63,746 nt of DNA from Paracoccaceae bacterium (GCA_024227475.1 JAAEUI010000611.1:1-63746); one strand, 5' to 3'; counted from the first letter of the stretch, positions 38,724 to 48,411 are shown. The notes: generated by a model not told the origin, from the sequence alone. Numbers and translations are program-made.

Positions 38724-39686
38724 ATGAACAAGCACAATATTGCCCTAGGCAATCCCGCCGGACTCGGCAAATTCGAACACCCGGATATCACCGCAAAAGG
38801 CGACGAACGCGCTTCTGTTTGCATGAACGGCGCAAGCACGCTTTGGTTCAACACCGGAACATTATGCAACATCGAATGCGTGAATTGTTATATCAAGAGT
38901 TCGCCGAGCAATGACCGGCTGGTCTATATCACGGCTACCGAGATTGAACCTTACCTTGATCAGATCACCGAACGGGGCTGGCCGACCACGGAAATCGCCT
39001 TTACCGGTGGCGAGCCCTTCATGAACCCCGAAATGATCGACATGACGCGCTTGAGTCTGGAGCGCGGCTACAGCGTACTGATCCTGACCAATGCCATGCT
39101 GCCCATGATGCGAAAACGCGTTCGCGAGGGGCTTTTCGAATTAAACGCCCTATACCGCGACAAGCTAACTCTGCGGGTTTCGGTGGATCACTTTCAGCCC
39201 GCGTTCCACGATCAGGAACGCGGAGCCGGATCCTTCGCGGTGACACTTTTAGGAATGCAATGGCTGCGCGATAACGATTTCAAAATGGCGGTCGCCGGGC
39301 GCACACTCTGGGGCAACTCTGAAGCCGACAGTCGCGCCGGTTTCGCTGCCTTTTTTAGCGATCATGATTTTGACATCGACGCTCATGATCCAGCCGCCAC
39401 GGTTCTGTTTCCTGAAATGGATGAAACTGCTGAAGTTCCTGAAATAACAACCGCTTGCTGGGATATCTTAAACAAGTCTCCACAGGATGTAATGTGCGCG
39501 TCTTCACGCATGGTGGTTAAACGTCTTGGCGCTGACTGCCCCACCGTGCTGGCTTGCACCCTTCTGGCCTATGACTCCCAGTTTGAGCTGGGACGCACGT
39601 TGGCTGCGGCAGAGAAACCGGTCAAACTGAACCATCCTCATTGCGCAAAATTCTGCGTTCTTGGCGGCGCCAGTTGCACGGCGTAA
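38724..39686 (+). CDS. Radical SAM protein with Cys-rich C-terminus
   Basis: A 320-residue radical SAM enzyme. The [4Fe-4S] motif is C48-x3-C52-x2-C55 (CNIECVNCY) and the GGE motif appears in AFTGGEPFMNP. The C-terminus contains additional Cys (CASSRMVVKRLGADCPTVLAC and HPHCAKFCVLGGASC), which may hold one or two auxiliary clusters as in SPASM/twitch proteins. The substrate is unknown; the family is common in alphaproteobacteria as an uncharacterised single-gene locus. It overlaps the following transporter gene. Confidence 0.88.
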   Translation: MNKHNIALGNPAGLGKFEHPDITAKGDERASVCMNGASTLWFNTGTLCNIECVNCYIKSSPSNDRLVYITATEIEPYLDQITERGWPTTEIAFTGGEPFMNPEMIDMTRLSLERGYSVLILTNAMLPMMRKRVREGLFELNALYRDKLTLRVSVDHFQPAFHDQERGAGSFAVTLLGMQWLRDNDFKMAVAGRTLWGNSEADSRAGFAAFFSDHDFDIDAHDPAATVLFPEMDETAEVPEITTACWDILNKSPQDVMCASSRMVVKRLGADCPTVLACTLLAYDSQFELGRTLAAAEKPVKLNHPHCAKFCVLGGASCTA

Positions 39687-40564
39687 ACCGACCGGCACTG
39701 GCCTGGGTCGCACTTGCTCTGACGATTCTGATCTGGTCTGGCTACATGGTAATTGCCCGGGCTATGGTGATCACGGCGCTCGGTCCGGTCGAGGTTGGCC
39801 TCTTGCGGTTTGTCCCGGCGACCTTGCTGTTCGCTCCGGTCCTGATCCGCAATGGCCCAATCCCACGAGGGTCAAGCCCGAGTGACGTTGCCCTTATCGC
39901 CATACCAGGTGGCTTTCTGTTTATCATCTGTCTTGCCGGAGGCATGAAATACGCGCCCGTCGCTGACGCTGTTATTTTTGCCCCCTCGATGCTGCCATTT
40001 TATGTAGCCTGCCTCGCATTCTTCTTTCTCGGTGAGACGCTTTCTGGCAAACGAATAATTGGCCTGGCTCTGATAATTGGGGGTGCCGCAGCCGTTGGGT
40101 GATCGGAGGTGCTGGCCAATGCAACCAGCGGTGCCTGGCGAGGGCATATCCTGTTCACCATGGCGTCAATGTTCTGGGCTATCTACACAGTGCGTTACCG
40201 GTTTTCGGCAATTGGCCCGGTCAACGCCGCCGCGATGATCTGTTTCTGGAGCACGCTGGCGTTGCTGTTGACGTCCCTGTTCACCGGACTCGATTTTTCC
40301 CGCCTGAGCACACAAGAACTGCTGATCCAGGTTGTTCTTCAGGGCGTCCTGACCGGGTTTTTATCCACCTTAACATACGTTTACGCAATTAGAGAACTCG
40401 GCGCGACGCGACCGGCCACTTGGGCAGCTCTGGTCCCAGTTCTCGCAATCCTCGGCGGTTGGGTGTACCTGGGTGAAACCCTGACAGCCTTTAAGTGGCT
40501 TGCCGTCGCAGTTGTGTCTATCGGAGTTGCCCTTGCATCCGGTCTGCGACTTCGCACGCTTTAG
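39674..40564 (+). pseudogene. EamA/DMT transporter interrupted by an in-frame TGA
   Basis: Two halves of a DMT-family transporter (about 10 helices, two EamA repeats) in the same reading frame. The first ends at a TGA (40100-40102) after GLALIIGGAAAVG, and the sequence continues SEVLANATSGAWRGHILF in frame, with the second EamA repeat running to 40564. A single base change (for example TGG or CGA to TGA) explains the break; no frame shift is needed. The 5' start is unclear: TTG at 39674 or 39641, both overlapping the radical SAM gene. The product may be lost, split into two chains, or made by readthrough. Confidence 0.8.
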
Positions 40565-40578
40565 CTTCCTTCAAGGCT

Positions 40579-41691
40579 CTAGCGTCCTGCAAGACCGTCG
40601 CTCAGAACCCCTCGCACGACATCCAGATCGACATCGCGGGTCACAAATGCTTCGCCAAGATCCCGCGCCATGATGAAGGCAATCACCCCGTCGCTCACCT
40701 TTTTGTCCTGTCCCATCAGGGCGATCAGGCCATCAGCATCCGGTAAATCGCCCGGAACATCCGACAGATCACATTTCATGCCCATCGCCTTGAAATGCGC
40801 CCGCACCCTGCTGGGGGCCTCCTGCGAACACAGCCCCAGCCGCTGCGATGTCTCAAACGCCAGCGCGGTGCCAATCGAAACGCCCTCGCCATGCAGCAAC
40901 CGGTCGGAATACCCTGTCGCCGCCTCCAGGGCATGACCAAACGTATGCCCGAGGTTTAACAGGGCCCGGTCGCCCCGCTCATGTTCATCCCGCGCCACAA
41001 TTGCGGCCTTCATTTCGCAGGAACGGCGCACCAAACAGATGCGCTTTTCAACATCCCCTAAAGCCGCATCCGCCGCGTTTTCTTCCAGCCATTCGAAAAA
41101 CGCCGCATCCCCCAACAATCCATATTTGGCGACTTCCGCATAACCGGCCAGAAAATCGCGCCGGGTCAGCGTTCCCAGCACCGAAATATCAGCCAACACC
41201 AACTGCGGCTGATGGAACGCGCCCACCAAATTCTTGCCGTGCGGAGAATTGATCCCGGTTTTGCCGCCAACCGAACTGTCGACCTGGGCCAGCAGCGTCG
41301 TTGGCACTTGTACAAACCGAATTCCACGGCGCAAAATCGCCGCTGCAAACCCTGCCAGATCACCAATCACCCCACCGCCAAAAGCAATCAGGACATCGTC
41401 ACGCTCAATTTTCTCTGACAGCAGCCACTCAACTGATCGCTGAATGTTTTCCCATGATTTGGTCGCTTCTCCGGCGGGCAGAGCGAGGGAGACACTTTCG
41501 ATATCTGCGGCCGTCAATCCCGCCCGTAACGCATCCAGATGCTGCGCCGCCACAGTTTCATCGGTGATAACTGCAACCTTGCGCCGTCTGAGAATAGGTA
41601 AAACAAGTTCACCGGCCTGCGCCAGCAAATCAGGTGCGATCTCTATCCGGTATGACCGCTCTCCGAGATCAACCGATACATGCTGCCTCAT
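40579..41691 (-). CDS. aroB: 3-dehydroquinate synthase
   Basis: A 370-residue NAD- and metal-dependent enzyme of the shikimate pathway that makes 3-dehydroquinate from DAHP. Motifs seen are FGGGVIGDLAGFAAAILRRGI, PTTLLAQVDSSVGGKTGIN, and NLGHTFGHALEAATGYSDRLLHGEGV (metal-binding His). It overlaps the aroK stop by four bases, so aroK-aroB form an operon. Its TAG stop is followed by AGC, matching the end of a repeat element. Confidence 0.96.
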   Translation of the reverse strand: MRQHVSVDLGERSYRIEIAPDLLAQAGELVLPILRRRKVAVITDETVAAQHLDALRAGLTAADIESVSLALPAGEATKSWENIQRSVEWLLSEKIERDDVLIAFGGGVIGDLAGFAAAILRRGIRFVQVPTTLLAQVDSSVGGKTGINSPHGKNLVGAFHQPQLVLADISVLGTLTRRDFLAGYAEVAKYGLLGDAAFFEWLEENAADAALGDVEKRICLVRRSCEMKAAIVARDEHERGDRALLNLGHTFGHALEAATGYSDRLLHGEGVSIGTALAFETSQRLGLCSQEAPSRVRAHFKAMGMKCDLSDVPGDLPDADGLIALMGQDKKVSDGVIAFIMARDLGEAFVTRDVDLDVVRGVLSDGLAGR

Positions 41692-42299
41692 CGCTCGTCC
41701 TCTTTCTTAACGCCGCTTTGTGGTTCATTCAGCAAGGCAGAAACGACCTTTCCGGCCATGCGATCCAACGACAATCCAGGTTCCGCATCCACCGCTATCT
41801 TGGCCTTGGCATAGACCGGGTTGCGCGCGTGATACAAGTCCGCAAGTGTCTGATAGGGATTCTCGGTGCGCAGCAAGGGCCGCGTATCCTTGTGCTTAAC
41901 CCGGTTCCATAACAGGTCCAGATCAGCCCTGAGCCACAGGGCCACGCCGTATTTGCTGATCAGTTTGCGGTTTTCATCCGACATATAGGCTCCGCCACCG
42001 GTCGACAAAATACAGGGATCACCCTGCAACAGCCGCTCCAGAACCTGTGTTTCCTTGCTGCGAAAAAACGCTTCTCCGTCACGCTCGAAAATCTCGGCAA
42101 CCGACATATTCGCCGCTTTCACGATTTCCTGGTCGGAATCAAGAAACGGCACGCCAAGTTTTTGCGCAACCAGCGTGCCAACAGCGGTTTTCCCGGCCCC
42201 CATAAGCCCAACAACCACAATGGTTTTGTTCAGTTGGTACGTCACCTGGCCCACTTTCAATCGGCAGCATCGCATTGCGGCATTCCGCCGAACACCCAC
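41688..42299 (-). CDS. aroK: Shikimate kinase
   Basis: A 203-residue kinase with the P-loop GLMGAGKTAVG, DSDQEI substrate motif, and STGGGAYM plus R-x-x-x-Y region for the lid. It phosphorylates shikimate at O3. The first ~15 residues (MGVRRNAAMRCCRL) are unlike the family, and a later start near KVGQVTYQLNKTIVVVG is equally possible; the coordinates take the longest plausible form. It overlaps aroB by four bases. Confidence 0.94.
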   Translation of the reverse strand: MGVRRNAAMRCCRLKVGQVTYQLNKTIVVVGLMGAGKTAVGTLVAQKLGVPFLDSDQEIVKAANMSVAEIFERDGEAFFRSKETQVLERLLQGDPCILSTGGGAYMSDENRKLISKYGVALWLRADLDLLWNRVKHKDTRPLLRTENPYQTLADLYHARNPVYAKAKIAVDAEPGLSLDRMAGKVVSALLNEPQSGVKKEDER

Positions 42300-42394
42300 A
42301 ACATAGGATTACCATTTTTTGAAATGGGTGATATCATTGATCAATCACAAGGCAAGCCCTGAGAAGCAAATAACAGAGCAGTTGGACCGCTGAT

Positions 42395-42529
42395 ATGGGT
42401 AAACTCATAAAATACTTGTTTTTTCTGCTGATATTCAGTTCCGCTGGCTTGCTGGGTTATTCTTATCTGGGAGACATTTCAGCCCCCCAGACGGAAGTGA
42501 CAATCACGGTCGAACCTCATGTTTCGTAA
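42395..42529 (+). CDS. Small single-pass membrane protein
   Basis: A 44-residue open frame. It begins MGKLIKYLFFLLIFSSAGLLGYSYL, one clear transmembrane segment with a short basic N-terminus, then a polar periplasmic tail DISAPQTEVTITVEPH. The last 11 bases overlap the start of the following exported protein, which indicates coupling. It is divergent from aroK. The function is unknown; the size and position recall small, conserved Rhodobacterales proteins. Confidence 0.72.
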   Translation: MGKLIKYLFFLLIFSSAGLLGYSYLGDISAPQTEVTITVEPHVS

Positions 42530-44060
42530 CGCGGCCCCGGTAATTCTGGTGCTTGGCCTGCTTGCAGGCGCAACGTCTGGTGACGAACTGGCATCACCCA
42601 GTCAATGGCTCTCAGACTCGATCGCACCGGGCAGCGTCATTCAATCAGGAAAAAACCCGAGGCTCTCCAAAACCCGTGGGCTGGCAACGGAAATAATTTC
42701 GATCACCCCACTTGATGATGTCAAACTGGATGCAGTTGGGGTCCTACCCGCTGTCGTTGCCGGCCTTCCGGCGCAATTCTGGGGCGACAGCCCGTCCTCA
42801 ACACTCAGCCGTTTGTTGCGACAGCACAATGATTTGGCGCTACCCGAAATCGTCAACCTGACCCACCGTGTTCTTCTGGCCGAACTTGATGTGCCCATCG
42901 GCCACAGCCAGGATGGTGACATGCTGTTGGCCCGGCTGGATCACTTGTTGGCCGCCGGAGCATTGGATCAGGCTGAAGCCTTGCTCAAGCGTTCCGGCAC
43001 TCCCAACGCAGATCTGTTTCGCCGCTGGTTTGACGTCGGATTGCTAACTGAGCGCGCGCAGCAGGCCTGTGCCACCATGCTTGGCGATCCCGGTTTGACG
43101 CCAGCCTTGCAGGCCCGCATTTTCTGCCTTGCCAGATCCGGTGATTGGGGGGCTGCTGCACTCACCCTGACAACAGCAACGACGTTAGATCAAATCAACC
43201 AGGAAGATAGCGCACTTCTGAGCAGGTTTCTGGATCCCGAACTGTTTGACGGGGAGCCCGACTTGCCAGCACCAACACACCTGACGCCGCTGGTTTTCGC
43301 CATGCGAGAGGCCCTGGCAATGCCACGCAGTGGAAAATCCCTGCCGCTGGCGTTTTTACACGGCGATCTGCGGGGATTCTCTGGGTGGCGCGACCGTCTG
43401 AGCGCTTCCGAAAGGCTGGTTCGCGCACAGGCGGTTCCGGCGTTTGTTTTGCTGGACGTGTACACCGAAGCCAAACCCTCCGCCTCAGGTGGGATTTGGG
43501 ATCGGGTTCAATCCATTCAAACACTCATTTCAGCCCTGGAAGCAGGAGACAACCCCGCGATTTCAAAGGCAATGGTTGCGGCCTATGCCGAAATGGCCAA
43601 GGTAAACCTTGAATTTGCTCTCGCGGACCTCCTTTTGCCACAGATCGAGGTTGTTCCTCTGACCGAGGAAGCAACGACTGTGCGGTTCCATCTGTCCCTG
43701 TTACACAAAAATGCCGCCGAACTCGCCCCTCGTTTTGCAGGCGAGTCTCAGCAAGACAGGTTTCTGGTCGCTGTTATTCGCGGTGACTTGGCAAACATAG
43801 TTGCAGAAAATGATCTCCAGTCCGCCATCCGTGATGCGTTTCTTGGAACACCGGTTGATACTCAGTTGCTGCGCGATGCCAAACGCGGCAGATCCGGCGA
43901 AGCCATATTGAAATCCTTCGCCCAACTCTATGCCTCTGGCAGTTCGGACCCAGTCGCCGTTGAAACCGTACTATCTGTTCTGTTACAGGCTGGACTGATA
44001 AATGAAGCCCGGAGGATCGCGGTTGAACTGGTCGTTCTGGATCGCCGGGCTGCCATATGA
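42519..44060 (+). CDS. Conserved exported protein between aroK and xerD
   Basis: A 513-residue protein of no recognised domain. An N-terminal hydrophobic stretch (PVILVLGLLAGATSG) is a signal peptide or anchor. The rest is mainly alpha-helical with repeated leucine-rich helical pairs (LLAAGALDQAEALLKR, ARIFCLARSGDWGAAALTL), suggesting TPR- or Sel1-like helical repeats. The gene overlaps the small membrane protein at its start and xerD by four bases at its end, so it belongs to that operon. A role as a periplasmic scaffold is possible, but nothing visible proves it. Confidence 0.75.
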   Translation: MFRNAAPVILVLGLLAGATSGDELASPSQWLSDSIAPGSVIQSGKNPRLSKTRGLATEIISITPLDDVKLDAVGVLPAVVAGLPAQFWGDSPSSTLSRLLRQHNDLALPEIVNLTHRVLLAELDVPIGHSQDGDMLLARLDHLLAAGALDQAEALLKRSGTPNADLFRRWFDVGLLTERAQQACATMLGDPGLTPALQARIFCLARSGDWGAAALTLTTATTLDQINQEDSALLSRFLDPELFDGEPDLPAPTHLTPLVFAMREALAMPRSGKSLPLAFLHGDLRGFSGWRDRLSASERLVRAQAVPAFVLLDVYTEAKPSASGGIWDRVQSIQTLISALEAGDNPAISKAMVAAYAEMAKVNLEFALADLLLPQIEVVPLTEEATTVRFHLSLLHKNAAELAPRFAGESQQDRFLVAVIRGDLANIVAENDLQSAIRDAFLGTPVDTQLLRDAKRGRSGEAILKSFAQLYASGSSDPVAVETVLSVLLQAGLINEARRIAVELVVLDRRAAI

Positions 44061-44980
44061 CAGAGAATTGGATCGAGCCATTCCTGGAAGCGATGTTCGC
44101 CGAGCAGGACGCTTCTGAAAACACGTTAAAGTCTTACAGCGCAGATCTGGTGGCCTTCAAAGCGTACCTTGGAACGCTGAATATCCGGTTTTCCTCTGCC
44201 ACTCGCGCAGATGTTGAGTCGTTTCTTGTATCACTGGAGACCAAGGGCCTCGCTGAAAGCACAAGAGCGCGGCGCCTTTCGGCAATTCGCCAACTTTACC
44301 GTTTTGCATTTGAGGAAGGCTGGCGACAGGACAATCCGGCTGCGCAAATCCGTGGACCCAGAAAAAAGCGCCATTTGCCCAAAACCCTATCCGAGGACGA
44401 GGTTGACCGGCTTCTGGTCGCCGCCACACAAACCGGGCGCACAGAACACGACAGGCTGCGCAATTCCTGTCTGATGCAGGTTCTTTATGCAACCGGTATG
44501 CGGGTCAGCGAACTGGTGTCCTTGCCGACAGCCGCTGTTCGCGGCAATCCCGATATGCTTTTGATCCGGGGCAAGGGTGATAAAGAGCGCATGGTTCCCC
44601 TGTCCCCACCTGCCAAAATGGCAATCGCGGCCTGGCTTCGGGCCTGGGACGCAGAACAGGAACTCGCCCGGAAAAATGGAAAAGAGCCGTCCCGCTTCCT
44701 GTTTCCGTCCGGCAGTAAATTGGGGCATCTGACCCGCATTCGGTTTTACACACTGGTCAAGGAAATCGCAGTCATAGCCGCAGTCAGCCCGGATACTGTA
44801 ACACCCCACACCCTGCGTCACGCCTTTGCAACCCATTTGCTTGCCGGGGGCGCTGACCTGCGTGTCATCCAGATGCTGCTGGGCCACGCTGATGTCGCGA
44901 CGACCGAGATTTACACTCACGTTCTGGACGAACGGCTTAAGGAATTGGTAATGACCCATCATCCGCTGGCAGAAAAGTGA
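44057..44980 (+). CDS. xerD: Site-specific tyrosine recombinase XerD
   Basis: A 307-residue tyrosine recombinase. The N-terminal core-binding SAM-like domain (residues 1-90) has SENTLKSYSADLVAF; the catalytic domain contains an Arg in ATGMRVSELVSL, a Lys in RGKGDKERMVPL, HTLRHAFATHLLAGGADLRVIQMLLGH (His/Arg/His) and YTHV (nucleophile Tyr). With XerC it resolves chromosome dimers at dif. No dif site is visible next to it. Confidence 0.95.
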   Translation: MTENWIEPFLEAMFAEQDASENTLKSYSADLVAFKAYLGTLNIRFSSATRADVESFLVSLETKGLAESTRARRLSAIRQLYRFAFEEGWRQDNPAAQIRGPRKKRHLPKTLSEDEVDRLLVAATQTGRTEHDRLRNSCLMQVLYATGMRVSELVSLPTAAVRGNPDMLLIRGKGDKERMVPLSPPAKMAIAAWLRAWDAEQELARKNGKEPSRFLFPSGSKLGHLTRIRFYTLVKEIAVIAAVSPDTVTPHTLRHAFATHLLAGGADLRVIQMLLGHADVATTEIYTHVLDERLKELVMTHHPLAEK

Positions 44981-45153
44981 ATTTGCCGAGGGATTGATTT
45001 CGCACAAGACGCCGAACTAGTCTGTTGTTAACAAACTAAAAATACTCCGCTTTCGGAACCCTTCATCTACTGAGAAATTCCACAGCACCCTTGCGACCAC
45101 CGCCTAAATTCAGCATAACTGTCTCTTGAAGTTTTGACGCAAGGAAAGCACAA

Positions 45154-46470
45154 ATGGAAAGCGCCGCTGGCGGAGTCCTCAGTTTTGATCTGGATTTCTG
45201 GCTTACGACCATCGCAATCATCATCCTGTTGTTTATCTCGGGATTCTTCTCCGGCTCGGAAACGGCCCTGACCGCCGCCAGCCGCGGAAAGCTGCATTCG
45301 CTGGCGGACAAAGGATCGATGGCTGCAAAACGGGCCCTTCGGCTGACTGAAGACAGCGAACGGATGATTGGGGCTTTGCTGCTTGGCAACAACCTCGTCA
45401 ATATCCTGGCCGCATCGCTTGCCACCAGCCTGATGCTGCGCCTGTTTGGTGAAAATGGTGTGGCGCTTGCTACGCTTCTGATGACCTTTCTGGTTCTGGT
45501 CTTTGCCGAGGTCCTGCCGAAAACCTATGCAATCCTGCGATCTGAACAGGCTGCCCAGCTTGTGGCTCTGCCGGTTACAATCGCAGTTTGGGCGCTGTCT
45601 CCATTTGTTGGCGCGGTACAACTGATTGTCCGCGGTATTCTGTTCCTTGTCGGCGTTCGCAGCACAACAGAAGATGGTGCTTTTGCTGCTCAGGCAGAAA
45701 TTGCAGGTGCCATTGCCCTTGGCCACGTCGAAGGCAATTTCGAAAAAGACCACCGGGACCGCCTGCTCGGCGCACTTGATCTCAAAGACCGCGAGGTCGA
45801 AGAAATCATGCTGCATCGCTCCGACATCGAAATGATCGACGCAGATGAAAGGCCCGAAGACATCATCACCCGCTGCCTGGCTTCGCCCTACACCCGGATG
45901 CCGGTCTATCAGAATGATCCGGAAAACATCGTCGGTGTGATTCACGCAAAAGACCTTTTGCGGTCCGTTGATAAACTGATCCGCTCCAGCAAAGACGGTA
46001 CCCGGAATCTAAGCAAGTTCAGGATTCTTGACGTTACCATGAAACCGTATTTCGTACCGGAAACCACAACGCTGGATGACCAGTTGCGCGAATTTCTGCG
46101 CCGCCGCACGCATTTTGCGCTGGTGGTCGATGAATATGGCGATTTGCAGGGATTGATCACACTTGAAGACATTATCGAGGAAATCATCGGCGAAATCGCG
46201 GATGAACATGACGTGGAAGAAGACAGTGAAATGACGATGGACGCTTTTGGCAACTACGTCATTGACGGCGGCATGACCATCCGGGACCTCAACCGCGCAC
46301 TGGACTGGTCACTTCCGGACGACGAAGCCAACACAGTTGCAGGTCTGGTCATCCACGAGGCGCAGATGATTCCGGTGCCCGGTCAGGTGTTCAGCTTTCA
46401 CGGCTTCCGGTTTGAAATAACGGAGCGAGACCAGAACAAGGTCAAGTTCCTTAAAATTCGTCCGATTTAG
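45154..46470 (+). CDS. HlyC/CorC family transporter
   Basis: A 438-residue membrane protein with an N-terminal DUF21 (CNNM) transmembrane domain (ILLFISGFFSGSETALTAAS), two CBS domains (residues ~205-335) and a C-terminal CorC/HlyC domain (DEYGDLQGLITLEDIIEEIIGEI). Homologues act in Mg2+/Co2+ efflux. RBS AAGGAAAG precedes the start. Its TAG stop is created by a TTAGAGC repeat end (46467). Confidence 0.93.
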   Translation: MESAAGGVLSFDLDFWLTTIAIIILLFISGFFSGSETALTAASRGKLHSLADKGSMAAKRALRLTEDSERMIGALLLGNNLVNILAASLATSLMLRLFGENGVALATLLMTFLVLVFAEVLPKTYAILRSEQAAQLVALPVTIAVWALSPFVGAVQLIVRGILFLVGVRSTTEDGAFAAQAEIAGAIALGHVEGNFEKDHRDRLLGALDLKDREVEEIMLHRSDIEMIDADERPEDIITRCLASPYTRMPVYQNDPENIVGVIHAKDLLRSVDKLIRSSKDGTRNLSKFRILDVTMKPYFVPETTTLDDQLREFLRRRTHFALVVDEYGDLQGLITLEDIIEEIIGEIADEHDVEEDSEMTMDAFGNYVIDGGMTIRDLNRALDWSLPDDEANTVAGLVIHEAQMIPVPGQVFSFHGFRFEITERDQNKVKFLKIRPI

Positions 46471-46516
46471 AGCGTTTCACGTTTAATCTGATCCAGAATG
46501 AACTTGAAGCGCCGGT
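46467..46516. repeat. TTAGAGC-family fragment, left of copy C
   Basis: Starts TTAGAGCGTTTCACG and stops at the beginning of copy C. It shares the first 15 bases with the 61-bp hairpin repeat at 16631 and then TTTAATCTGATCCAGAATG, resembling the long copies' TTTAATCGGTTTCAGATTG. It contains the stop codon of the CorC gene. Confidence 0.7.
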
Positions 46517-46633
46517 CTAGAGCGTATCTCGTCTAATTGGATTAACATAGGAATCGAGATACGCAACAACGTCAGATACTTAACCCGGCATTTCCAATTC
46601 AATCTGAAACCGATCAAATTGGAAATGCTCTAA
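46517..46633 (+). repeat. TTAGAGC repeat, long copy C (117 bp)
   Basis: Same orientation and length as copy A, with only a few substitutions (ATTAACATAGG for ATTCACAAAGG and one base in the right loop). Both hairpins are intact. It is sandwiched by two shorter relatives. Confidence 0.95.
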
Positions 46634-46696
46634 GCATCTGGTGTCACTGCTTTTCACGATTCATTGGTGATTCCAATAAATCGCGAAAAGCTTTAG
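46634..46696 (-). repeat. TTAGAGC-family hairpin fragment, right of copy C
   Basis: A 41-base hairpin at 46650-46690 matching the 61-bp element at 16631 in reverse (CTTTTCGCGATTTATTGG on the minus strand). Its end, TTTAGCGCC on the plus strand, gives the herA stop codon TAA. Confidence 0.75.
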
Positions 46697-48249
46697 CGCC
46701 CCTTGAACAACCCGCCCAAAACGCCCCGCACCAGTTGCTTACCCGCACGCGTACCAAGCTGACGGACGAATGATTTTGCAAAGGCTGTACCAATCCCGTC
46801 ACTGCGGGAGGAGCGGCGGCCGGTGGTTTTGCGGCTGATACTCCCGTCATAGCGCCTGGCTTTCTGATGTTCGCGGGCCTCCTTCTCTGCCGTCTCTTCG
46901 CGCGCTTCCAGCTCCTCTGCCCTTTGTGCCTCTGCGGCAGCGTCCTCGGCGCGTTTGGCCAGCCGTTCAAATGCGCTGTCGCGATCAACGGCTGCTTCAT
47001 AAAGACCAGCTACCGGGGATTGTGCGATCACCGCTTTGCGTTCTTCCGGGCTCAGCGGTCCCAACTGAGATGACGGCGGGCGGATCAGGGTGCGTTCGAC
47101 AACCGATGGCATCCCCTTCTTTTCCAGCGTCGAGACAAGGGCTTCGCCGACGCCAACTTCCTTGATCGCATCCGCTGTATCAAAACGTGGGTTTTCGCGG
47201 AAAGTATCGGCTGCAAGCTTCAACGCCTTCTGATCCCTTGGCGTAAAGGCCCGCAGCGCGTGCTGGATACGGTTGCCAAGCTGGCCCAGAATATCCTCCG
47301 GCACATCGGCCGGGTTCTGCGAAACAAAATAGACACCAACCCCTTTGGAACGAATCAGCCGGGCCACCTGCTCGACCTTGTCGACCAGCGCCTTTGGCGC
47401 GTCGTCAAACAGCAAATGCGCCTCGTCAAAGAAGAACACCAGTTTGGGTTTGTCAGGATCGCCAACTTCGGGCAGCATCTCGAACAGTTCGGACAGCATC
47501 CAAAGCAGGAACGTGGCATAAAGCCGGGGCGACTGCATCAGCTTGTCCGCGGCCAGAATATTGATCCGCCCCTGCCCACCGGGCGTCGTTGCAATCATAT
47601 CCGTCAGTTCCAGGGCCGGTTCGCCGAAGAAAGCTTCCGCGCCCTGGTTTTCCAGCACCAGCAAGCGACGTTGAATTGCTCCGATGGATGTCGTGGCCAC
47701 AGACCCGTATTCAAGCGAAACTTCTTTGTTATTCTTCCCAAGCCAGATCAACATCGCGCGCAGGTCTTTAAGATCAAGTAGCGGTAAGCCCTGTTCATCA
47801 GCCACGCGGAAGGCAATGTTCATCACACCTTCCTGCGCTTCCGTCAGTTCCATCAGCCGCGACAAAAGCAAGGGGCCCATTTCGGAAACTGTTGTGCGCA
47901 CCGGATGGCCCTGCTCGCCAAACAAGTCCCAAAAGGTGACGGGGAAAGCTTCATAGCCATAAGTATCGAACCTGATGGTCCCTGCGCGTTTCGTGAAAGC
48001 ATCGTGCAGTTTGAAGTCCGGCGACCCGGCTTTGGCAAGCCCTGACAGGTCGCCCTTGACGTCAGAAAGGAAGACCGGAACGCCATTGGTCGAAAAACTC
48101 TCTGCCAGGATTTGCAAAGTTACGGTTTTACCGGTTCCGGTGGCGCCCGCGATCATCCCGTGTCGATTGGCGTATTTCAGGATCAGCGATTGTGCTTCGC
48201 TGTAATCGGCCCCTCCACCGCCAACAAAAATCCGATCCACTGTGTCCAT
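46693..48249 (-). CDS. HerA-like ATPase (DUF853)
   Basis: A 518-residue P-loop ATPase of the HerA/DUF853 family. Walker A is ATGTGKTVTL near residue 40, and Walker B in KLVFFFDEAHLLFDD. Basic C-terminal coiled coil (EELEAREETAEKEAREHQKARR) is typical. Such proteins are thought to be DNA-translocating helicases, but the single-domain YjgR-type form has no known role. Its stop codon is in a TTAGAGC-family repeat end. Confidence 0.9.
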   Translation of the reverse strand: MDTVDRIFVGGGGADYSEAQSLILKYANRHGMIAGATGTGKTVTLQILAESFSTNGVPVFLSDVKGDLSGLAKAGSPDFKLHDAFTKRAGTIRFDTYGYEAFPVTFWDLFGEQGHPVRTTVSEMGPLLLSRLMELTEAQEGVMNIAFRVADEQGLPLLDLKDLRAMLIWLGKNNKEVSLEYGSVATTSIGAIQRRLLVLENQGAEAFFGEPALELTDMIATTPGGQGRINILAADKLMQSPRLYATFLLWMLSELFEMLPEVGDPDKPKLVFFFDEAHLLFDDAPKALVDKVEQVARLIRSKGVGVYFVSQNPADVPEDILGQLGNRIQHALRAFTPRDQKALKLAADTFRENPRFDTADAIKEVGVGEALVSTLEKKGMPSVVERTLIRPPSSQLGPLSPEERKAVIAQSPVAGLYEAAVDRDSAFERLAKRAEDAAAEAQRAEELEAREETAEKEAREHQKARRYDGSISRKTTGRRSSRSDGIGTAFAKSFVRQLGTRAGKQLVRGVLGGLFKGR

Positions 48250-48411
48250 TGCTTGCCCCTATATCTGCGTGGTAACAGAATAACGGAAAACAAACCGGAT
48301 ACCATGGCCAAAGAAGCATTAACTTTTGGCCAAAATATCCCCTTAAGCTGTTAATATCGCACTGGAAAAATATTGTGATCCGAATCCCATCCATTTTTAT
48401 CACGCTACCTG

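Noticed and set aside
40100-40102. TGA in the transporter as selenocysteine
   Set aside because: No SECIS-like hairpin seen, and the position is a non-catalytic loop between EamA repeats.
45015-45040. AGTCTGTT/AACAAACT inverted repeat after xerD as a dif site or terminator
   Set aside because: Does not resemble the 28-bp dif and lacks a T-run.
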